64,000 nt of DNA. Origin: Chelonoidis abingdonii. Its lineage: Eukaryota > Chordata > Testudines > Testudinidae. Under the pieces are notes generated by a model. The model saw only the letters and a program-made list of their open reading frames with translations. It ran no database searches and had not been told where the DNA came from. The stretch spans positions 77,911,668-77,975,667 of the forward strand of contig NC_133773.1 of the NCBI RefSeq assembly GCF_003597395.2, given 5' to 3'. Positions 11,638 through 21,110 of the stretch are shown piece after piece. The stretch's first letter is position 1; each line of letters opens with the position of its first letter. The translations under genes and the position numbers were made by a program.

Positions 11638-13653
11638 GGCCACGTCTACACTACGGGATAAAATCGAATTTGCTAAAATCGGTTTTATAAAACTGATATT
11701 ATAATTTGGATTTCTGCGGCCACAGTAGGCACAGTAATTCGGCGTTGTGCGTCCATGCTCCGAGGCTAATGTCGATTTCTGAAGCTGTGCATTGTGGGTA
11801 GCACTTCCGTAGCTATCCCATAGTTCCCGCAGTCTCCCCCGCCTCTTGGAATTCAGGGTTGAATGTTAATGGTCGCGGGGGGTTCTGGGTAAATGTCATC
11901 AGTCATTCCTTCCTCCGGGAAAACATCACCTGACAATCCTTTCGCACCGTTTTTCCCTGGATTGCCCTGGCAGACGCCATAGCACGGCAACCATGGAGCC
12001 CGTTCAGCTTTTTTTTTTTCCCCGGCACCGTATGTGTACTGGATGCCGGGAGAGGGAGGCGATACTCCACGGCTACACAGGCACATTCACTTGCTTTTGC
12101 AAGATAGCAGAGATGGTTACCTGTCGTTCTGTACCGTCTACTGCCGGAGAAAACTGGCAATGAGATGACGGTTTATCTCTCCCTCTCTGTACTGTCGCTG
12201 CTATCATGAAGTGCCCCTGGCTGAAAATTTTTGAAAGCAAAATTGGGATTGACTCACTTGGCAATGAGTCAATTCCTCCCTTATGGTTTCTAAAAATAGA
12301 GTCCGTCCTGCCTAGAATATATAGGCAAGTGTAATAGAGATCCAGTGTATCAGAGAGCACAGCTGCTCCTGTCAGTATTCACAGGGGTTGCCTCTTGCAA
12401 AGACCGCACCCGTTGGCTTCCCTCCTCCCTCAAACCTTCCTGCTACCCGTGGCAGTGCCCCTCCCCCATTGTGTCATGAAGTTGTAAGGAATACAAGAAT
12501 AAGAAGCAGAGACTTGTTAGTGAGATAAAATGAGGTGGGGAGGAGGCACTTGGAGGCAGCTCTCCAGGGCTATGACAGTCCAGGCAGGACGGACTCTATT
12601 TTTAGAAACCATAAAGGAGGAATTGACTCATTGCAAGCGAGTAATCCCAATTTTGCTTTCAAAAAATTTTTTCAGCCCCCAGTTTCGATGATGAAGCTGG
12701 TTATTTAGCCATTCTGTCCTATCTACTGGGGTACCAGGAATAATTGCTCTCCGATATTGAGCAATTATCAGGCATGGGTTCTCGAGGATGGGGCAGTCCT
12801 TCTGCACGTCTACCACCTGGGAGGGAGAGGAGCGGATACTGCTCTTCCACTGCTGTAGCATCCCGTCTACCAGCAGCATTCAGTACACATAGGGTGACAT
12901 TGAAAGTAGTCAAGGAATGATTTCTTTCCCTTTTTTTTTCGCGTGGTGGGGGGTAAGAAACTGAGGAGCTGTTCCCTGAACCACGCCAGACCCTGTGTTT
13001 GAACTACAGACATTGGGAGCTCAGCCAAGAATGCAAATAATTTAAGAGACTGGCTGTGGACTGTGGACAGCTGGAGTCCCAGTACCCCTCCCATCCATGA
13101 GCGTCCTTTTGAGTCTCTGGCTTCCGTTACGCTTGTCACGCAGCACTGTGTATCCTGGAGTTTTTTATTCAAGACGCTTTGGCATTTCGTGTTCTTGTAC
13201 GGAGCTGGATACAACAGATTTGTCTCCCCATAACACGATCAGATCTAGTATCTCCCGTATGGGCTATGCTGGAGCTCTTTTGATTTGAGACTGCATTGCC
13301 AGCCGTGCTGATCAGAGCTCCACGCTGGGCAAGCAGGAAATGTAATTCAAAAGTTCGCGGGGCTTTCCTGTTTACCTGCCCGCTGATCCGAGTTCAGATT
13401 GCTGTCCAGAGCGGTCAGTGTTGCACTCTGGGATACCGCCTGGAGGCCAATAACGTCAATTTCCGTCCACACTAACCGAATCCGACACTGTAATATCGAA
13501 TTTAGCGCTACTCCTCTCGTCAGGGTGGAGTACAGAAATCGATTTAAAGAGCCCTTTATTTTGATATAAAGGGCGTTGTAGTGTGGACGGGTACAGCGTT
13601 AAATTGATTTAACGGCCATTAAATCGATTTAAACGCGTAGTGTAGACCAGGCC
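11638..13653. mobile_element. 2.0 kb non-autonomous PIF/Harbinger element
   Basis: The element runs from GGCCACGTCTACACTACGGG to CGCGTAGTGTAGACCAGGCC, matching terminal inverted repeats. It is flanked by TAA at 11635-11637 and 13654-13656, the 3 bp TWA duplication of PIF/Harbinger transposons. Length is 2016 bp. Just inside the ends are further paired 'AAATCGATTT'-like segments. A long internal inverted repeat pairs about 12217-12317 with about 12585-12680. No Harbinger transposase or Myb-like accessory frame could be read, so it is non-autonomous or too decayed. The short ORFs within it (minus 11853-12360, minus 12628-13214, plus 13097-13288) are not supported as genes. Confidence 0.75.
12217..12680. 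repeat. Internal inverted repeat of the Harbinger element
   Basis: The left arm holds 'GCAAAATTGGGATT', 'ATGAGTCAATTCCTCC' and 'CTAAAAATAGAGTCCGTCCT'. The right arm holds their reverse complements in the opposite order, from AGGACGGACTCTATTTTTAG near 12588 to AATCCCAATTTTGC near 12645. Arms are roughly 95 bp with a few mismatches, around a loop of about 270 bp. Confidence 0.8.
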
Positions 13654-13656
13654 TAA

Positions 13657-13762
13657 ATGATATGCTTCCCCCACAGTGACTATGGCTGGTTCACGGGTAA
13701 AGTTTTCAGAGAACAATGAGGTCTGAGAGAACGCTACCTTTATGCTGTACCTTGAGCAAGAG
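13657..13762. other. Short spacer between two DNA transposons
   Basis: Unique-looking sequence between the Harbinger element and the hAT miniature that follows. Confidence 0.4.
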
Positions 13763-13770
13763 GCCTGCAG

Positions 13771-14012
13771 CCGGGGCAGCTCCAGGCCCCAGCACGCCAA
13801 GCGCGTGCTTGGGGCGGCAAGCCACGGGGGGGCGCTCTGCTGGCACTGCGAGGGCAGCAGGCAGGCTGCCTCCAGCGGTTTGCCTGCGGAGGGTCCGCTG
13901 GTCCCGCAGCTTCAGTGGACCTCCCGCGGGACCAGCGGACCCTCTGCAGGCAAACCATCGGAGGCAGCCTGCCTGCCGTGCTTGGGGCGGCAAAATCCCT
14001 AGAGCCGCCCCT
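13771..14012. mobile_element. GC-rich hAT MITE, second copy
   Basis: Same family as 1524-1732, shown by shared blocks such as 'CCAAGCGCGTGCTTGGGGCG', 'GGCAGGCAGGCTGCCTCC' and 'GCAAAATCCCTAGAGCC'. It begins CCGGGGCAGCTCC and ends GAGCCGCCCCT. Its direct flanks are GCCTGCAG at 13763-13770 and 14013-14020, a perfect 8 bp duplication. Inside, a near-perfect snapback pairs GAGGGTCCGCTGGTCCCGC with GCGGGACCAGCGGACCCTC (about 13887-13943). It is 33 bp longer than the first copy. The several ORFs of 65-119 codons across it on both strands are composition artefacts. Confidence 0.78.
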
Positions 14013-14020
14013 GCCTGCAG

Positions 14021-14245
14021 CCAACAGCACCGCAGCTACTGGTGCTGCCCCCATCCCTGCCATGCAGCTACCTGAAGGTTATAGTCTTGGTGCCTCTGCT
14101 ACTGTTTGTTAACCAGATCCTGTCCCCTCTATACCCCTGCTGGTCCTTGAGACTTCATGACTTGTGCACTAATTCATTCCTCCACATGCATTTATTTTCA
14201 TAAGGAAAGAAGTATATGGGGCACAGCTGTTTGGTTTAATATATA
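14021..14245. other. Spacer, nothing recognised
   Basis: No gene or named repeat seen. Confidence 0.35.
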
Positions 14246-14333
14246 TAATGTAGTCCACTCAAATCTGTGAGTTATTTATATTATGTTTGGTTTATATTCA
14301 TAAATAACTCACAGATTTGAGTGGACTACATTA
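14246..14333. repeat. Perfect 34 bp inverted repeat (hairpin), 20 nt loop
   Basis: The left arm is 14246-14279, the loop 14280-14299 and the right arm 14300-14333. By direct comparison the arms are exact reverse complements over all 34 bases (TAATGTAGTCCACTCAAATC... against ...GATTTGAGTGGACTACATTA). The loop contains TTTGGTTTA, which also occurs just upstream of the left arm. Confidence 0.95.
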
Positions 14334-14499
14334 TGGAGTATTCTAATATTTAGGTTATATTGGCATGAGTTTGTGATGGCTGAGTCATTCACTAGGGACT
14401 GTGTGTTTCTCTACCCAGAAAACAAACTTTTATTTTGAGTCCAGATAACTTATTTTAGGTGAAAGAAACAAGGAAAGAGAGAACAAATAAAGTCTCTAA

Positions 14500-14744
14500 G
14501 GCCATGTCTACACTACCACTTATGTCAGCAAAACTTATTACTCAGGAGTATTGTGCACAGAGCCATGCTCGCAGTAGAGCATCTCCCACCAACGTAGCTT
14601 CCACTGCTCATTGGAGGTGGTTTAATTATGTTGACGGGAGAGCTTTCTCCCGTCAGCATAGAGCAGCTACACTAGAGACCTTACAGCTGTGTAGCTGAAC
14701 CAGTACAGCTGTGCTGTTGTAAGGTCTCTAGTGTAGACATAGCG
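14500..14744. mobile_element. 245 bp Harbinger MITE with TAA duplication
   Basis: It starts GGCCATGTCTACACTA and ends TAGTGTAGACATAGCG, inverted repeats of the GTCTACACT type. TAA flanks it at 14497-14499 and 14745-14747. Internal palindromes include GACGGGAGAGCTTTCTCCCGTC near 14634-14655 and AAGGTCTCTAGTGTAG pairing with CTACACTAGAGACCTT. The 79-codon ORF at 14459-14698 starts outside and reads through it; it is not a gene. Confidence 0.75.
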
Positions 14745-14747
14745 TAA

Positions 14748-16140
14748 GCATGAGCACCATGTGTGTGACATTCTGTGACAGCAGATGTGGCCCTGCATAC
14801 AGGCTAGATGGGCTAACTTTTCTCTTAAAGGTGAGAACATAGAAAAAGAACATTAGGCACGTAGCTCTATATGCCACGCACAAAGGCAGAGCTAAGGGTA
14901 AGCTATATGGGTAATTCTAAAAGAGTATGATAAAACCTTTATACCATACTGACGTCTTTATATATAATATATGTGCACTCACACCTACACCAATGTGTTT
15001 TAGAGAAAAAGTATTTTAGATAGCTGTGTTTTTTTTTTAAATGTTGTAGGCACTATATATTTTTAATCCCTTGGTGGCTCACAACTTTACCATGCTATTT
15101 GGACACTACATGTCTTAAAGGCAATGTAGTACCTTACCACCGTAAGGAGAGCTTGGTAGTGGTGGGGAAATTGTCCCTTCAGGACAATTCTTCCCCAAAC
15201 TATCCAATGTGCTAGGGTGTATTCAAGCTGAACCATTCTTGCAAATCCAGTTTGCTCTTCAGACTACTGCAGGAATAAAAGGACAATGATCAGTAATCTT
15301 TTCTCTGGTCCATTCTGAAGGATTCCCATTCTGAAGGATTGTGTGCACCTAACGTATTTGGCACTGGTATAGTAGAATATATAAATCAAATCTCCCTTCG
15401 TCCATTATGCCCACGGTTCTGATGCATCCCAACTCAAGTGCAATATAATTATGTTAACCATGGAAGTTTGTTTCATTCATGAGATATGATTGTTGTTAGC
15501 AGGTACCATAACATTTCACTTTATTAACAGTGGTTCAGCTGCTGCTGGTAGTCATAATGCCAGACAAGTTTCCCTTCCTCTGCTTAAGTTCTTAGTACAC
15601 AGTGGTGGGCCTTTAAAAGTTTATCAGTTGTTTGTAACTAAGGATTTGCAGTAAGCTAACTGCAGTATTTGCAATATTCAGGGTATTTCCTATTCTAAGC
15701 ATTGGGAAGCATAAAGGAATACTATAGATTCTGAGGTAACTTAATATTACTGTAAGCAAAATTGGCAAATATTTAACAGTCCCCATTGTAGTCACCCCCA
15801 CTTGAGAGAACTTCTATCATGAGTTCAAAAAGGGAAAACAAAATATTAAGAAAAAAATAGAGCTATTAGTGGAGCTATTAAGACTTATGATATAGTTCTT
15901 ACTGCCATGTAGGCATGCGAAAGCCACATGCCAAACTGTCTACTGAAATGTTTACTGAAAAGATTTACGGCATGTGTGTTAGTAACCTTCAGTTTCGTTC
16001 ATTTTATATATCTAATTAGACTGTGCTATGGACTAACTACTTGCTAAATTATTTTGTTTAAAAAATATGAAACAGACACAATACTTTGTTCTTTCTTCTA
16101 GCCTAAATTAAAGGACCAAAATGTCAGTACTAAGGTACTA
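14748..16140. other. Non-coding, nothing recognised
   Basis: No gene or clear repeat family. A minus-strand 62-codon frame at 15613-15801 is unsupported. Confidence 0.4.
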
Positions 16141-16141
16141 G

Positions 16142-16302
16142 TGGGCCTAATTCTCTCCTGTCTTGCCCCTTGTGTATTCATTTACACCCATACAAAGTGA
16201 AGGTAAAAAGCTACCGCTCTGCTTTGATAGAATTTTATAGCTACTTTGCACAGGCATAAGTGACTACCCAAGCTACAAGGCCACCGAGAATAAGGCCCAC
16301 TG
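16142..16302. mobile_element. Palindromic MITE, about 160 bp
   Basis: Ends are GTGGGCCTAATTCTC and GAGAATAAGGCCCAC, good inverted repeats. They enclose a diverged interior with 'tttacacccatacaaagtgaa'. Superfamily is not assigned, because the target duplication is unclear. Confidence 0.55.
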
Positions 16303-17930
16303 CATGCAAATATAGTATATAAGACGTGTTAGTTACACTGTTGTCATGATAAGATAATGACCATCTCACTTTCAGGCTGAGGTCAGGGCCTGTTCCTGCA
16401 TGGGTAGTAGGGACATCTTTTTAGAATCCCACCCCCTGACACTAATGGATCCTGGAGGCCTGTGATTAAATGAGAATCCCAGCTTTTATTTAAAAGAAAA
16501 AAGTTTCTCCTCATTTCAGAGAAAAGCTGCAAAACATGATCCCAGTGAATCCTAAAGTCTCAAAGACCAAGATTGAGTCAAATTGAGTCAAAACTTTAAT
16601 TAAAAAAACACATTATTTTAAAGCCAACTTCATAATTTTGGGTGCCTGATGTAAGGTTTTTGAACATCTAGGGTTGAAAATATTGAGCTAGTTCATATAT
16701 TCTGTATTCAAAACAAAACAGAAAACTAACAGTTATGCCAGTCATCACACAGACTGCATTCCGTGTGCAATCCATGATGATGACTATTTTCCTCATATTA
16801 TTTATCTTATTTAGGTTTTTAGTTTACATGCTCTTTTCGTGTTTTTACAGAGCCTTCTGCATTGTGGGCACTGCAGAAATATTAAGACACAATGAGGCAC
16901 CAAAGTTAGCAAGTTTTGGTACAAAATCTGTATTTAGCGACTTTAACAATTAACTTGTTTTTTCCCCCAGAGATTCTGAGTACCCCAAGTTCCATTTAAT
17001 GAGAACTATGGATGCTGAACATCTAAAAATAAGGCCACTTATTTAGGTGACTAAATGTTGCCATAGATATCTAACTTTAAGTGCCCAAGTTTGGCCCAAG
17101 TATCTAAAATACCATAATTCATCAGTCTGATTTCTTTAAATCCAAATTCATTTGATGGTTCTCATCTCAGTTCCAGTCATATGTGCATTTCATAAAATCA
17201 CTGCTCTTTTTGGGATGAGACTGGCAGTTTATGCTGAAGGGCTGCTCCAAAGCAGAAAACCAGTCATATGGAAGGTGCAGATAGATGCAGAGGAACAGTT
17301 AAAGTTGCCATGTCACTGCACTATGCCTGGCTTTGTCATTCTAATCAGCCCCTCATTTTCTTCAGCATCCAATTCATAAATAAAAGAATAATAATTATTA
17401 TGGAACAGAATCAAATTGTTTCATTTAGAAATTATTTAAAACTATATTCCTACTCTGTTTCCATATGTCACATTTCTGTCCAAAGTGAATTGGTTAGCCA
17501 ACTTACAAAAGTTCATAAAAAGAGGCTTATAATGTAAATGCTGAGACCCCAAACTGTCATGAATGCAAACTGTAGTAGCAAGGATTCTCAAGAGAAATCA
17601 TGGTATCCTTGTGCTCATTTACTGGATAAAGTTTCTTTGGAAAGAAAAACATACAGTTTATAGAAATGGCTTATGTGCATCTGGAAAGCAGTACTTAGTT
17701 CATTTTAACTAAAGCAGCTGCTGTAATTATTATACATATTACATCCAATATGGTAACATGGATTTGGCTGGTACCTTCAGAACAGTAATATACAAAGGGA
17801 TCTAATGATTGATGGTATTTTTAAAACATCTTCTTCTGGACCTGGTCCTATTAGTGTTTCCAAATATTTTTGAACTGATGCAGTAATAATTCATGCATAT
17901 AATGTCTTTCATGTCAGAATCTCAAATCAT
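16303..17930. other. Non-coding, AT-rich
   Basis: Contains 'ggtgactaaatgttgcc'-type repeat-like sequence near 16990-17100 that I cannot name. The ORFs at 16735-16953, 17152-17379 and 17268-17537 have no domain and overlap in different frames; none is supported. Confidence 0.35.
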
Positions 17931-17939
17931 AAGCATTAA

Positions 17940-18035
17940 TAAATGAAACCCCACAGTGACACTGTCATTTTAAGTATTTTTATCCACATTTGACAGATGG
18001 GGAAACAGAAGTTGCAAGAGAGTTACAGGTGCATT
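17940..18035 (-). repeat. MIR-like SINE fragment, minus strand
   Basis: 'ttttatccacatttgacagatggggaaacagaag' followed by a 'gcaagagagttacaggt' block matches the reverse complement of the central and tail part of a MIR-type SINE ('cccattttacagatggggaaactgag'). Confidence 0.5.
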
Positions 18036-18423
18036 CTCAAAGGTGTGATTACGATGTGCAGCAGGGTATTTGAATGCTCTGTTTTGGGGGCTCCATGGGG
18101 AATTTCTGGGAGGCTTGAAAATTTGGACCCTGCTCTGGGTGTGCAAGCTGACAGGGCGATGTGGCTATATCTGCATGCTTAATCACTGGGCTTGTCAGAA
18201 TCCAGCTGTCATATTGGGTTATGAAACCAAGCCACTTTTGTATACAATAGCTGCCAAATGTCACAGTGCCCCACTCCTGTTCTGGTCCCCAACCTTTCAG
18301 CCAGTAGTCATGAAGAGCCTATATGACAATATGAAGAATCAACACAGAACCAGGAAACATACAAAACATAGGAAATGCAAACGGACTTGTACAAGCAATT
18401 CCTCACATCTTCTGTAGCTACCC
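18036..18423. other. Non-coding
   Basis: A 115-codon plus frame (18070-18417) has no recognisable motif and overlaps an antisense frame. I do not call it a gene. Confidence 0.35.
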
Positions 18424-18518
18424 AGAGCAAATGGAAGAAAGGGGAAGAAAGGGGAAGTTGATAGTAATGAATATAAAGCAAAAGCTAGGAATTGTAGGAA
18501 ATTAATCAAGGTAATAAG
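18424..18518 (+). mobile_element. CR1-type LINE ORF2 fragment
   Basis: The block 'ggggaagttgatagtaatga...' encodes KGEVDSNEYKAKARNCRKLI, the endonuclease-RT linker seen in CR1-group LINEs. The same segment occurs in reverse orientation near 40980-41060, with 'aaaggggaagttaacagtaa' on the minus strand, so two relics of the same family region exist in this window. It is only about 95 bp long. Confidence 0.6.
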
Positions 18519-19432
18519 TGATGTCAGGGATTGCCCCTACTTACCCATGTCAGTAATCCAAGTTATGCTGGATGGACCTGTTTCATAGAGGCCACTCCAG
18601 TGAGGATGGTTATGTTCTCTGTCTCTGTCTCTGCAGCCCCTGGAATGTTGTTTCTCCTGTCTACCCTCCATACCAAAGGGGTTGGAGTAGGTGATGTAAA
18701 GCTAGCCTTATGCCGTCCTAGAAACACCCTTTACTGGGAATCCCCAGCTCCCTGTCTGAGGCATCTTAAAGTGCCCTCTGTACAACTGTAACATCACAAA
18801 GGGCATTTAATTAGGGCCAAGGACCTAGTCCATTGTTTAATCAACAACCTAAATTTTTAAATGTAGATTGGTTCACCTCCCTTTTTGGTATTTATCAACC
18901 TTTTTTGAGTTCCCCAGTATGGGTAATTTTCCATTCACATGTCATGTATATCAAAGTGTGGTGAAAATATAGTCAGACTAATTATGTGGCAAGCAGACTT
19001 TGTACAATGTAAAGATCACAAAATTTGAACTCAAACTAGCCATCAATGTAATTTATGGTATTTATGCTCTTATTACTTAAATTACATAACATTTTCAAGC
19101 CAACATACTGCAGTAAATAATTGCTTTTCTATAAAATTAAGAAAGTAATGGAGTTTTAGACCTACTTCACTAAGTCCAAACCGCCGAGTTACAGAAACAT
19201 CATTTTCAATTCCCTCTTTTGTGTTTTGCTTTTCTGCACCATCTAGTTGATGGGTGGCTAAGAATGGATTATTAGTCACTTTCTTCCAGTGCTTTTTCCA
19301 CTACACTCCATTGTCTTTAAAACACCGTGCTTTTTCATAGCTATTTTTAAGCCATTTTCATAGTTTCTTTTTATATCAAAATAAAGCAAAATTACATCAC
19401 TTTCAAATGATATGAAAAGCTACTTCAGTCTC
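18519..19432. other. Non-coding
   Basis: No repeat or gene recognised. The 86-codon frame at 18531-18791 and the minus 65-codon frame at 19082-19279 are unsupported. Confidence 0.35.
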
Positions 19433-19433
19433 A

Positions 19434-19760
19434 TAAGAACATAAGAACAGCCATACTGGGTCAGACCAAAGGTCCATCCTGCCCAGTATCCTGTCTACCG
19501 ACAGTGGCCAATGCCAGGTGCCCCAGAGGGAGTGAACCTAACAGGTTATGATCAAATGATCTCTCTCCTGCCATCCATCTCCACCCTCTGACAAATAGAG
19601 TCTAGGGACACCATTCCTTACCCCATCCTGGCTAATAGCCATTAATGGACTTAACCTCCATGAATTTGTCCAGTTCTCTTTTAAATGCTGTTATAGTCCT
19701 ATTCTTCACAACCTCCTCAGGCAAGGAGTGCTTTAAGTGTGTCAAGAGTTTGGCCCTTGT
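19434..19760 (-). mobile_element. CR1 LINE 3' end, minus strand
   Basis: On the plus strand it begins with CATAAGAACATAAGAA, two copies of an 8 bp unit. Read on the minus strand this is the TTCTTATG repeat that ends CR1 elements in place of poly-A. It is followed by the well-known sauropsid block 'cagccatactgggtcagacc', 'agtatcctgtctaccgacag' and 'cagttctcttttaaatgctg'. Only about 330 bp of 3' untranslated and ORF2 end remains, the usual CR1 5' truncation. Confidence 0.8.
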
Positions 19761-19899
19761 CTTTGCTTCCAGTTTCCCGTTAGTTCAACAGTTGTCTTTA
19801 ATTAACTGAAAATTCTGAGCTGTATTAGATTGTGAGTTTATAAAAACTAAATCACAACCTTTTCATTTCCAGTTTGCAGTGAGAGAAGCTCATTTTAAT

Positions 19900-21110
19900 T
19901 AATTTCTCGTCCGCTGTTGGCACTGTTGATCATACCCTACCTTTTAACATCTTGTTTTCTCTTGGGTTTCTCAGTTTTGGCCTCTCCTGGTTGTTCTTCT
20001 ATCCCTTTGACCATATCTTTATCCTTTACTGTTTTATTTTTGTGCTTCCTCTTATATCTGCCTGCATGTCTGTTCTTGTCCCTCTCCTTTTTTTCTTTGT
20101 ATATCTTTTCCCTGCCAATCTCATCTGCTCACATAGGACCAGATATCATCTATGTTGATGACTTAACAAATCAACCTCTTCACATTTGACTCATTTCCTT
20201 CCATCCATATTTTTATTTCAGCCTGATTCTCTTACACCTCCTCTTGGATGTGTTGCTGGTAAGTTAAACATAACAAAAATTAACTGCTGCTCTTTCCTTC
20301 AATACTCTCCATACTTTCCTCATTCTCTACCACTGTTGACACTATGCTTTTTGTCAGCCACGGCCTTATCTTTGGTGTGTCCATCAGCTTCTTCCTCCTT
20401 CCTTCATCCCTCACATTCAGATGCAGATTCTCCTCCTTTCAGAACACCTCTAAAAAGTCAACCTTTTCTTCCTGTCCAGACAGCAAAAATTTTGTCCAGT
20501 CCCTGACCATCTTTAATAGTTTCCTCCCTCTTTGGCTACCCTCACACCACATTGTCTTCTCCACCCAAACTTCATTCCATTATGAGCATTGCTGTTAAGA
20601 TCTGTATTCCTTGTCCATTCAGATGGTCATGTCACACCCCTCTTTAAATCCCTCTACTTAACCTTCTCCATTACATTAGGTTCACATTTCTTGTCCTAAC
20701 CTACAAGGTTCTCCATAGTTCTGCCCCTCACTTGTATGGTCTTGTGCTCTTTAGAGTGTTGTTCCTATGGACTCCTCTGCTTCACCCATGCTGGCAGCCT
20801 GTATATTTTTTGTCCTCTTCTCCAAAAACTCTTTACACACTTTTTTCCATGATCACTTTTTTTCTTGAAATGCCCTTCCTTATGTAATTTGCAAGGCCAC
20901 CTCCTTCTCCTCATTCACTTTTCTGCGTTGGACATTTATTTATTCTAAATAAAACACAGTCCCACAAAAGACAGCAAAATCCCCACTATATTAATGCAAC
21001 ACCCTAACCTTTGCTGAGTAACTGTAATCTAATTGATGTTACCTCTACCATTCCATGCTGTATTGGTGTCTAATGTTTGTAAGCTCTTGGGGGCAGAGGT
21101 AATATCTTCT
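19900..21110 (+). mobile_element. Decayed L2-like LINE reverse transcriptase and 3' region
   Basis: Broken plus-strand frames read, in order: VGTVDHTL (about 19915), a hydrophobic stretch ending in PLLFF/SLYIFSLPIS, then HIGPDIIYVDD with Y-V-D-D at 20151-20162. Y/F-x-D-D is the reverse transcriptase catalytic motif, and the A-F-D-T-V-D-H-type motif precedes it as expected. Downstream are VTPLFKSL (about 20633) and LEMPFL, resembling the VTPLL-SLHWLP and AWN-LP segments of L2-clade proteins. The block ends with 'gtaagctcttgggggcagag', typical of L2 3' ends. There are many stops and frameshifts. The ORFs at 19917-20189, 19952-20158, 20186-20506 and 20344-20598 are pieces of this relic. Confidence 0.65.

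Noticed and set aside
14246..14333. Annotating the hairpin as a microRNA gene
   Set aside because: Perfect pairing over 34 bp without bulges is atypical for conserved microRNAs, and no expression data are available. Kept as a hairpin only.
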